NCBI GenBank assembly: GCA_035560555.1
Contig: DATMZF010000024.1
Span: 1 to 64,000 of the forward strand
Direction of reading: 5' to 3'
Length of the DNA: 64,000 nucleotides
Source of the DNA: UBA11090 sp035560555
GTDB taxonomy: Bacteria > Spirochaetota > Spirochaetia > Treponematales > Rectinemataceae
Part shown: in pieces, positions 9,683 through 16,637 of the stretch
Layout of the letters: each line of letters starts with the position of its first letter
How positions within the stretch are numbered: position 1 is the first letter of the stretch
The notes under the pieces: generated by a model
What the model saw: the letters and a program-made list of their open reading frames with translations, nothing else
What the model was told of the DNA's origin: nothing
Database searches by the model: none
Made by a program: the position numbers and the translations under genes

Positions 9683-10894
9683 CTATTTCTTCATCTTCAC
9701 GTTGTAATATTTCTCGGGAACCTTCTGCTTCGTGGTGGGGAGGAATCCCTTGCCGAACACATAGGTGTCCATGTAGATGAGGACCTGGTTCTTGGCGCGG
9801 ACGCCGGTTCCCATGTCGACATAGTACGCGCCGTTCCACTTGGCGCCGGGGGTGTACTTCGCGAGTGCCTTGAACACGTCGTTCAGGCTGCCTTTCTTGG
9901 CCTTGCCCTCGATCACGTTCTTGGCATACTCGCCCAAGCCCGCGGTGAGGCTGTAGCCGTAGGAGAAGGCCCAGGTGCCGAAGCGGCCTTTGCCGCCCTT
10001 GGCCACGACCGCGGCTTCGACTTTCTTCAGGATGGCGGGGAAATCGCCCGCTTCCTTGGAAAGGTCGAGTCCGAGAGCCCCTGGATAACCCATGAGGGGA
10101 GAGGGAAGGTCGGCTTCGACGAAGTAGCCGCCATAGGCGAAGAGCTGCTTGAGCAGGGGTTCGGTATGGGCATCGTTCGTGCAGAAGAACGCGGTGTCCT
10201 TGCCGTATTTTTCGATCCACTGGGGAACTTTCTCGAGGATGAACTGCTGGGCGCCGGGAACGCCGACGTCGGAGGTCGGGTCCGGGGCGGTTTCGAACGC
10301 GAACTTCAGTCCGAGATCGTTGCAGGCTTCTTCCATGATCGCGCGGCGGCGGCCGAGCGATTCATAGCTCATATGGCGGGCAAAGGAAATGTGGACGAAG
10401 GTCTTGGCTCCGAGCTGCTTAGCCGCCCAGATGATGGTGTAGCCGCGGGACACGAAGTCGGCGGAGAGGGCCAGGTCGGCCGCGCTCTGGATGACGAGGG
10501 GGTCTTCGTGCGGTTCGCCGGCGAGAAGGAGGATGTCCGCCCTCTTGGCCTTCACGCGCTTGAAGGCTTCCGTGGTTCCGGGAATGGCCTGGTTGATGAC
10601 GATCGCCTTCATGAGGGGATCGTCGGCGAGGGCCACGACGGAAGAGATGAATGTCTCCTGCTGGGACATGAAGTCGTCGGGATAGGTGATGTGCTGGATC
10701 ATGCCGCCAGTCTTCACGGAGCCATATTCTTTGATGAGCGCTTCCGCGCCGCGGAGATCGTCTTCTGACTGAGATACTGTTCCGGTCACGACGCCGATAT
10801 GGAATTTAGCTTTGGCCTGTGCGAAAACGTCCGCTCCTGCGAGGATGAAGGTCAACGCCAACAGGATAGCGGTGAACTTCGCGAGCTTTTTCAT
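9683..10894 (-). CDS. DUF3798-type ABC substrate-binding protein
   Basis: Secreted solute-binding protein of 403 residues. It has a classical signal peptide (MKKLAKFTAILLALTFILAG, cleavage near FAQA) without a lipobox cysteine. The mature part begins with FHIGVVTGTVSQSEDDL, which I recognise as the DUF3798 family related to periplasmic binding proteins. I chose the ATG at 10894 because it is preceded by AAAGGAGGT and begins the signal peptide. It is the first gene of a five-gene operon with a double ATPase, two permeases and a small membrane protein, so it presumably delivers the substrate. The ligand cannot be read from sequence. Confidence 0.85.
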   Translation of the reverse strand: MKKLAKFTAILLALTFILAGADVFAQAKAKFHIGVVTGTVSQSEDDLRGAEALIKEYGSVKTGGMIQHITYPDDFMSQQETFISSVVALADDPLMKAIVINQAIPGTTEAFKRVKAKRADILLLAGEPHEDPLVIQSAADLALSADFVSRGYTIIWAAKQLGAKTFVHISFARHMSYESLGRRRAIMEEACNDLGLKFAFETAPDPTSDVGVPGAQQFILEKVPQWIEKYGKDTAFFCTNDAHTEPLLKQLFAYGGYFVEADLPSPLMGYPGALGLDLSKEAGDFPAILKKVEAAVVAKGGKGRFGTWAFSYGYSLTAGLGEYAKNVIEGKAKKGSLNDVFKALAKYTPGAKWNGAYYVDMGTGVRAKNQVLIYMDTYVFGKGFLPTTKQKVPEKYYNVKMKK

Positions 10895-10936
10895 AGGACC
10901 TCCTTTCAAAAATCTGCCAAATAGATTGGCTTTATC

Positions 10937-10964
10937 ATTGTACACGGCCCAATAATCTAGTCAA
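10937..10964 (-). promoter_or_regulatory. Promoter of the DUF3798 ABC operon
   Basis: A -35 box TTGACT (10959-10964) and a -10 box TACAAT (10937-10942) are separated by 16 bases on the minus strand. Transcription should start near 10930, about 35 bases before the start codon at 10894. Confidence 0.8.
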
Positions 10965-11042
10965 TACAATTTTTGGATGAAAAAAATTGAAAAGGCGGCC
11001 GGGCGCGCGGCCCAGGCCGGCGGTGAAACCGACCTGGGGTCT

Positions 11043-11070
11043 TTGCAGGAAGGGCCATGCCGGGTACAAT
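11043..11070 (+). promoter_or_regulatory. Promoter of cyclase-like gene, nearly leaderless
   Basis: TTGCAG (11043-11048), a 16-base spacer and TACAAT (11065-11070) on the plus strand. The expected start of transcription is near 11077, only a few bases before the ATG at 11080, so the mRNA would have almost no leader and no room for a ribosome binding site. Confidence 0.6.
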
Positions 11071-11079
11071 GAAACCACG

Positions 11080-12366
11080 ATGAAGATACCTTTCAGACGT
11101 TTCAGCGAAGAGTTCTACTACTATAGCAGCCAGCTCGTCGTGTTCTTCATCGTCATCATCTTCTTAACATCGGGCTCCATCGCCATGGGCATCACGTCGT
11201 CCATCATCATCGTGGTGTTCATGATCGTCCAGACTTTTCTCCTCGTCAGCCAGGGGCATCTTCCCGTCCTGCGGTTTATCTTCTCGCTGATCACCCCCCT
11301 CGGCTACTCGATTCTCAAGGCCGCGACGAGCAGCATGGATTTTTCCGAATCCACGAACATCCTGCTTTGGAGCGCGGCGATCTACATCGGATTCTTCCAG
11401 GCGATAGCGTTCTCGCGCAAGAGTGGGTTTATAAAGCGCGTGGCGGAAGGCGCCCTCTCCCTCGGCTCCGGCTTCATCTTTTTCGCCTTCTACTATTATC
11501 TCGACATGCGGATCAACCTCAGGCAGGCCTTCGAAAGCGGAAAGATGGACCGGAACGCCTACATGGAAGCGCTCAAGATCACCCACTTCGCTTCGGGCCT
11601 GAAGGCCTTCGCCGCGTCGCCGCAGCACCTCTTCGCCCTTCTGGGCATCGCCAGTTTCGACATAATGCTTCTCGCGGCGAGGATGCGCACCATCACGTTG
11701 CGCTCTCGTCTCGACCGCTTTATCGAAAGGCCGGTCCACATCGAACAGACAGCGTTCCAGGAGGAGGAGGTCCCTCCCCTTCCCGCGAAGGCAGTCACTC
11801 CCTCGAGGCTGCTCATCTCCGCGATCTCCTCGGATATCGTGGGCTTCACCGCCCTTTCGGAGATGATGGGCGCCCAGAAATCCGTCGAGTTCCTCAACAA
11901 GTACTACGCGCTGTGGACCCATGTGGCGAGCGGCCAGGGTGGGAGGATCATGTCGATTAGCGGCGACTCCGTCATCATCCTCTTCGGCCTGGTCGACGAG
12001 CAGCTCAACCCCGAAAGGGCCCTCTATTCGGCCTACGCTTTCATGGATGAACTGGACGGGTTCAGGGAAGACCTCGCCGCGCAGTCCCTGCCCGCCAACC
12101 TGAAAGTCTCGATAGGCGTGCATTCGGGCATAGTGGTTTCGGCCCTGCTAGGCCCCCCGGGCGAACAGAAAAAAAACGTGTTCGGCGACACGATCGCCGT
12201 GGCGGCCCGCCTGGATTCCCTCTGCAGGGAGCTCCACCAGGATCTGCTCGTGAGTCATTCCACCTTCAGGCGCCTCAGCTTGGAGAGCCAAGCCACGCTC
12301 GACAGGATGGGGGAAGTGCTGCTGCGACAGAGCACACGGCCGGTGCCGGTGTACTCTCGAAAATGA
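11080..12366 (+). CDS. Membrane-bound class III nucleotide cyclase-like protein
   Basis: A 428-residue protein. Residues 1-210 hold five or six membrane helices. The C-terminal half is a class III cyclase catalytic domain: SDIVGFT supplies the first metal aspartate D252, and SGDSVIILFG the second, D296. FGDTIAVAARLDS is the third motif. Several catalytic positions differ from active adenylate cyclases: the adenine-selecting Lys position is S292, and the transition-state Asn position is A373, while R377 is kept. Activity is therefore uncertain. The start ATG at 11080 sits ten bases after a good -10 box. It overlaps the following lipoprotein gene by 4 bp. Confidence 0.85.
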   Translation: MKIPFRRFSEEFYYYSSQLVVFFIVIIFLTSGSIAMGITSSIIIVVFMIVQTFLLVSQGHLPVLRFIFSLITPLGYSILKAATSSMDFSESTNILLWSAAIYIGFFQAIAFSRKSGFIKRVAEGALSLGSGFIFFAFYYYLDMRINLRQAFESGKMDRNAYMEALKITHFASGLKAFAASPQHLFALLGIASFDIMLLAARMRTITLRSRLDRFIERPVHIEQTAFQEEEVPPLPAKAVTPSRLLISAISSDIVGFTALSEMMGAQKSVEFLNKYYALWTHVASGQGGRIMSISGDSVIILFGLVDEQLNPERALYSAYAFMDELDGFREDLAAQSLPANLKVSIGVHSGIVVSALLGPPGEQKKNVFGDTIAVAARLDSLCRELHQDLLVSHSTFRRLSLESQATLDRMGEVLLRQSTRPVPVYSRK

Positions 12367-13193
12367 GCCAAGAATATTCCATTGAAAGAAGGATGTCGAA
12401 AATGACCGGAAGGCTGAGATCGGCTGTCTCCAGGGTATCGTCGCGCGGAGGTTTTTTGACCGCCGCGCCGTTTTTCTGCGCCGCGGTTCTCGTTCTGTGG
12501 GCTATGACGCTCGCGTCCTGCTCCGGGCGCCTCGAAACGACGATCCGCAACGACATGAGCGCACGCATGGCGCTCCGCCTGGAAGTGCCCGAGGCTCTGA
12601 GCGCCAGGGTACGCCAGATCGGCGGCATCGCTTCCAAATCGGAACTTTTCGACGTGACGGCGCTGAAGGAAGAGTTCTCGGGCAGAAAATCGATCTTTCT
12701 GGTCGATGTCTCGGCGCCGAGCCCCGAATCCCTCACATCGGTGATATGGGTTCCCGACATCAGGGCCTTCGTCGATGACAGGAGCCTCGTGCCGGCCACG
12801 ATGATCACGTTCAAGTCCATTCCGGCCTCGGGATCCCAGCCCGCTCAACGCGAACTCTCCGTTTCACTGACGAGGGACAACGCGGCGGCGGCATTCGCGC
12901 TCTTCCCCGGCGTGGACGGCAAGGTCTTGGACAGCTTAAGCCCTCCCGCCTTGGAAAAGGATCCCATCACGGCCGAAGAATACAGGATGAACCTCGAGAC
13001 GGTGATCATCGGCAAGAAAACGATGCCCGCTTTCGACGCCTGCGCGCTCGATGTGGCGATCACGGCGCCACGGACGATCCTGTCTTCCTCGGGCGGAACC
13101 GTCCAGGGGCAGGTGTTCAAGGTGAAAATCCCCTTCTTCGACATGCTGACCCTCGAAAAGCCGATAAGCTTCTCCATCCGATGGGCCGAGTGA
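12363..13193 (+). CDS. Predicted lipoprotein coupled to cyclase-like gene
   Basis: A 276-residue protein of unknown function. A hydrophobic segment ends in the lipobox MTLASC with the modified cysteine at C53. The basic N-terminal region is unusually long; in-frame Met at residues 11 and 14 would give a more normal signal peptide. The rest is soluble with no motif I recognise. Its start overlaps the cyclase-like gene by 4 bp, so the two are co-translated. An envelope lipoprotein paired with a membrane signalling protein could be a sensor partner, which is inference only. Confidence 0.75.
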   Translation: MSQEYSIERRMSKMTGRLRSAVSRVSSRGGFLTAAPFFCAAVLVLWAMTLASCSGRLETTIRNDMSARMALRLEVPEALSARVRQIGGIASKSELFDVTALKEEFSGRKSIFLVDVSAPSPESLTSVIWVPDIRAFVDDRSLVPATMITFKSIPASGSQPAQRELSVSLTRDNAAAAFALFPGVDGKVLDSLSPPALEKDPITAEEYRMNLETVIIGKKTMPAFDACALDVAITAPRTILSSSGGTVQGQVFKVKIPFFDMLTLEKPISFSIRWAE

Positions 13194-13200
13194 GCGGAGT

Positions 13201-13322
13201 GGGGAAACGCTCTATTTTGCGCTCTGGACGCGCGGTAGTTAATGCTCTGGACGCGCGGCCGCGGGGGAAACGCTCTGGACACGCGGCGCAGATGCGTCTT
13301 ATTTTGTGCTCCGGACGCGCGG
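13201..13322. repeat. Interspersed GC-rich repeat cluster
   Basis: Four copies of a 15-base element (GCTCTGGACGCGCGG, with small changes) start at 13221, 13244, 13272 and 13308. They are embedded in larger partial repeats (GGGGAAACGCTCT at 13201 and 13265; TCTATTTTGCGCTC and TCTTATTTTGTGCTC). The cluster fills the gap between a plus-strand lipoprotein gene and the end of the minus-strand PHP gene. A related core (TGGACGCGCGGC) appears near 61278. There is no terminator here. Confidence 0.8.
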
Positions 13323-13328
13323 CCGCGG

Positions 13329-14414
13329 CTAGATGAGGGAACGCGCCAGGTGGGTGGGGATCACCTTCCCGCCGCGCAGGGCTTCCCTCAGGTTTTCCAT
13401 GAAATTCCTGGCTTCGACGGCGGGGTAGAGGTCCAGGCGAGGGTCCGACAGAAGGCTCGGATAGCCCAGGAAGGCGGTCTCGGAGCCATTCCATCCTTCC
13501 TTGACGACGTCGGCTTCGGAAGCGGCTTCGGTATTGTCCTCGGCGGCTCCGGTAGCCCGCGCGGCTTTGGAAACCACAGCGGCTCCGGGGCCCCCCGCGT
13601 CTTCCGAAACAGCCACGGTTCCAGGCCCCCTTACGTCTCCTAAAACCGCCGCGGTTCCGGCCCTTCCCGCCACACCGCAGGCGCCCCGCCCCGCCCCGTA
13701 CGCCGCGAGAGCGTTCCCATAATCGACCAAGGCGCGTCTCATCTCCTCCACAGGCGCCCCGTCCATGTCGACGAGGAAGGGCCGCCGGCCCAGGTGTTCG
13801 GGATAATGGGCGTCGGAACCGGAGATCGCGCAGTGGCCGCCAGTGAGGAAGGCCGGAGGCTGACCCATGGATTCGACGGCGTCGTAGGGGCCGGGGGGCA
13901 GGAATCCGAGCTGGCTGTACACGGAGAACATGCCGCGATCGACGTGGGCCGGTATGACGAGGGCGCCGGCGAGGCGCGCCTTCGAGGCGAGGTCGCCGAA
14001 GGGCGCGTCCAGGGCGGCGCCGAGCCAGCGTCCGTGCAGTTCGAGCACGCCCTCGTCCTCATCCACGACAGCCTGGTCGCCGAAGGCGCCTGAATCCCAG
14101 GGAAGCTCGGGAATCAGGGAATGGAGTTCGGCCCCGAAGGCGAGGGCTTCGCGGGGCGTGGGGAAAAGGGCGAGGATGTGGACTTCCTCGGAGGAGTTCA
14201 TCTCCATACCGAATAGGGGAATGACGCCTTCCCGCGCGCAGGCGATGGCGAAAGGCCCGCAGTTCATGGATGCGTTGTGGTCCGTCAGCGCCAGGATATC
14301 GACGCCGCGGGCGCGGGCCGTCCTGGCCATGAGCGCGGGCGACATGGAGAGGTCGGCGCAGGGGCTGAGGCAGGAATGATTGTGCAGATCGGCGCGCAGG
14401 CGCGTGACGCCCAT
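13329..14414 (-). CDS. PHP-domain metal-dependent phosphoesterase
   Basis: A 361-residue protein of the PHP family, hydrolases with a trinuclear metal site. The expected ligands are all present: DLHNHS near residue 10, LTDHNA, GMEMNSSEEVHIL (Glu and His), IPAHVD, and GSDAHYPEHLG. Between residue 245 and about 300 lies a low-complexity stretch rich in Gly, Ala and Val, made of degenerate repeats of about 14 residues, that looks inserted before the C-terminal helix. It ends a three-gene run after the CBS-ATPase and DRTGG genes, 13 bp behind the latter. The substrate is unknown. Confidence 0.88.
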   Translation of the reverse strand: MGVTRLRADLHNHSCLSPCADLSMSPALMARTARARGVDILALTDHNASMNCGPFAIACAREGVIPLFGMEMNSSEEVHILALFPTPREALAFGAELHSLIPELPWDSGAFGDQAVVDEDEGVLELHGRWLGAALDAPFGDLASKARLAGALVIPAHVDRGMFSVYSQLGFLPPGPYDAVESMGQPPAFLTGGHCAISGSDAHYPEHLGRRPFLVDMDGAPVEEMRRALVDYGNALAAYGAGRGACGVAGRAGTAAVLGDVRGPGTVAVSEDAGGPGAAVVSKAARATGAAEDNTEAASEADVVKEGWNGSETAFLGYPSLLSDPRLDLYPAVEARNFMENLREALRGGKVIPTHLARSLI

Positions 14415-14427
14415 CGTAATCCGCGCT

Positions 14428-14760
14428 TCAGCCGCGAAGGGCTTTCCAGAGTCTGCCCGACACTTCGTACTGGGTGAGCTCGCTGCGCATGAGGGCGATC
14501 CCTTCGTCCCTGGCCGCCGCGATCATGTCTTCCGGCATGGGCCGGCCATTGCAGATGATGATGGCGGGAGCGCCGACGAGTCCGGCCACCGCCACGGTAT
14601 TCTTGTGAGCCTGGATGGTGATGAGGACTTCCTGCGCCTTGGCGTGGGCCATGACATCGGACAGAAGATCGGAGGTATAGCCGCCTTCTATGTCGCTCTC
14701 CTCGTAGACTCCCTGCACAATTTCCGCGTCCACGAGAACCGAAATATCCTTGATGCGCAT
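14428..14760 (-). CDS. DRTGG-domain protein
   Basis: A 110-residue single-domain protein. The fold class is suggested by the EESDIEGGYTSDLLSDVMAH stretch and the later ICNGRPMPEDMIAAA segment, which match stand-alone DRTGG proteins. These domains are also found beside CBS domains in pyrophosphatases and are thought to bind nucleotides or sense ligands. It lies between a CBS-HATPase gene and a PHP gene, a trio I recall from clostridia and Thermotoga near hydrogenase genes. No hydrogenase gene lies nearby here. Confidence 0.8.
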   Translation of the reverse strand: MRIKDISVLVDAEIVQGVYEESDIEGGYTSDLLSDVMAHAKAQEVLITIQAHKNTVAVAGLVGAPAIIICNGRPMPEDMIAAARDEGIALMRSELTQYEVSGRLWKALRG

Positions 14761-14797
14761 GACCGGCTCCTTTTATTCATTTCTTGTTCAGTTTTGT

Positions 14798-15721
14798 TCA
14801 ATTTTTATTCCAGAGAATCACCGCCCTGACGGTGGTGCCCTTCCCCATCTCGGACTGGATCGAAAATTCATCGGCGACCCGCTTTACGTTCGGAAGCCCC
14901 ATCCCCGCGCCGAAGCCGAGGGAACGCACCCACTCGTTCGCGGTGGAATAGCCTTCCCGCATCGCGAGCTCCACGTCGGGGATGCCGGGGCCCTCGTCCT
15001 GGGCCAATATCTCGATCGTATCGTCATAAACGCGCATCCGCATGCTGCCGCCCGTGGAATGGATGACTTGGTTGAGTTCCAGCTCGTAGGAGGCGATAGC
15101 GACCTTCCTCGCTATGGGTGGCGGGCAGCCTCTCTCCACGATCGCCTTCTTGAAGCGGGCGCTCGCGTTGCCCGCTCTGGAAAAATCGAGAGGCGAGGTG
15201 CCGAAGTTGAGTTCCACCACGGGAATGGGCCCTTCCTTCTCGGAATGCCGGCCGGCTATGCGCTGCTCCATCCTGCCGATCTCCTCGTTCAGGGCGATTA
15301 GCAGCCGCCTGAGGATATCGGAGGCCGTTATGATGCCGCAGAGTCTTCCTGTGGCGTCCAGAACGGGAAAACGGCCGAATTTATAGCGGTCGAAATAGGT
15401 CACCGCGAAGGAAAGCGGCATCTCATCGTCGAGGGTCACCAGAGAACTCGTCATGAGTTCCGAGGCCGGGCGATCGATGCTGCCCGAATCGAGGGCGCCG
15501 ATGATGTCGCCGATCGACACGATGCCTCGCAGGCGCCCGTCCTCGACGATGGGTATGCCGGTGATGGCGTTGTCCCGCATGAGCTTCTGCACATCGCGCA
15601 GGCTGGATGAGGGCGCCGCGGTGATCAGCTCGGCGGTCATCGCGTGTTTCACTTTCATGCTGTACAGCAGCTCGAGCACGACGCCGGGGCTCGAATCTGC
15701 GTTGATCGGGACAGTCGCCAT
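14798..15721 (-). CDS. CBS-pair protein with anti-sigma/histidine-kinase-type ATPase domain
   Basis: A 307-residue soluble protein. Residues about 20-140 form two CBS repeats (TAELITAAPSSSLRDVQKLM and ASELMTSSLVTLDDEMPL), which usually bind adenosyl nucleotides. Residues about 170-305 form a GHKL ATPase domain: the N box is ASYELELNQVI, the G1 box DEGPGIPD and the G2 box GFGAGMGLPNVKR. This resembles RsbW-type serine kinases. It starts an apparent operon with DRTGG and PHP genes. An energy- or redox-sensing switch is plausible but inferred. Confidence 0.87.
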   Translation of the reverse strand: MATVPINADSSPGVVLELLYSMKVKHAMTAELITAAPSSSLRDVQKLMRDNAITGIPIVEDGRLRGIVSIGDIIGALDSGSIDRPASELMTSSLVTLDDEMPLSFAVTYFDRYKFGRFPVLDATGRLCGIITASDILRRLLIALNEEIGRMEQRIAGRHSEKEGPIPVVELNFGTSPLDFSRAGNASARFKKAIVERGCPPPIARKVAIASYELELNQVIHSTGGSMRMRVYDDTIEILAQDEGPGIPDVELAMREGYSTANEWVRSLGFGAGMGLPNVKRVADEFSIQSEMGKGTTVRAVILWNKN

Positions 15722-15878
15722 TGCTTTCCATTATGCACCGGCTTTGAAAAACGTGGAAGCGGTTAATTGACTCCAAGCCGCACTATGCATATTTTTTTAT
15801 CGAAATACTTTCACAGCGTTGACCGATGCGATAGTATCAACCGTGAGAAGGCGAGCGCCCGGGATAAAGGAGAAAAAC

Positions 15879-16637
15879 GTGATCGAACTGAGCGGTATCT
15901 CGAAGACTTACGCGAAAAGCGAAAACAAGGCCGTGGATTCCCTATCGCTGACCATTCCCGACGGCAGGATTTTCGGCTTTCTCGGGCCTAACGGCGCGGG
16001 CAAGACTACCACGATACGCATCCTCTGCGGGGCTCTCGAACCCGACGGCGGCGACATCCTCATAGACGGCGTTTCCATGAAGAATAATCCTCTGGAAGCG
16101 AAGCGGCACATCGGTCTCGTCCACGACAATCCCGAGCTTTTCAACAGGCTCAAGGCCTGCGAGTATCTCGATTTCGTCGCCGACGTCTTCGGCGTGACGA
16201 CGGAGGCGCGCAGGGCGAGCATAGCGGAATACGCGAAGCGCTTCAGCCTCACCGACGCGCTCGCTTCGCCCATCGGAAGCCTGAGCAGGGGCATGAAGCA
16301 GAAGCTGGGCGTTCTCGCGAGCCTTCTGCACGATCCCCAGGACTGGGTGCTGGACGAGCCCATGGTGGGCCTCGATCCGCAGGCGGCCTTCGAACTCAAG
16401 GAAATCATGAGGGAACGCACGAAAGCCGGCAAATGCGTCTTCTTTTCCACGCATGTCATGGAGGTGGCGGAAAAAGTCTGCGACGAGCTGGCGATCATCA
16501 ACAAGGGCAGGATAATTTTCAAAGGCACCATGGCGGAGTTGAGGAGCAGGAGAACGTCGGCCGATGAAGCCGGGGACAGCCTGGAGAGTCTTTTCCTCCA
16601 GCTCGTCGATTCGTCGAACGGAGGCACGGCTCTATGA
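15879..16637 (+). CDS. ABC transporter ATPase
   Basis: A 252-residue ATPase of an ABC-2 type exporter. Walker A is GPNGAGKT, the signature is LSRGMKQK and the Walker B is WVLDEPMVGLD, with the switch His in FFSTHVMEV. I place the start at the GTG at 15879 because AAAGGAG lies six bases upstream and the product then begins like the family (VIELSGISKTY); the frame is open further upstream but has no better site. It overlaps the following membrane gene by 4 bp, so the two form one transporter. The cargo is unknown. Confidence 0.88.
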   Translation: MIELSGISKTYAKSENKAVDSLSLTIPDGRIFGFLGPNGAGKTTTIRILCGALEPDGGDILIDGVSMKNNPLEAKRHIGLVHDNPELFNRLKACEYLDFVADVFGVTTEARRASIAEYAKRFSLTDALASPIGSLSRGMKQKLGVLASLLHDPQDWVLDEPMVGLDPQAAFELKEIMRERTKAGKCVFFSTHVMEVAEKVCDELAIINKGRIIFKGTMAELRSRRTSADEAGDSLESLFLQLVDSSNGGTAL

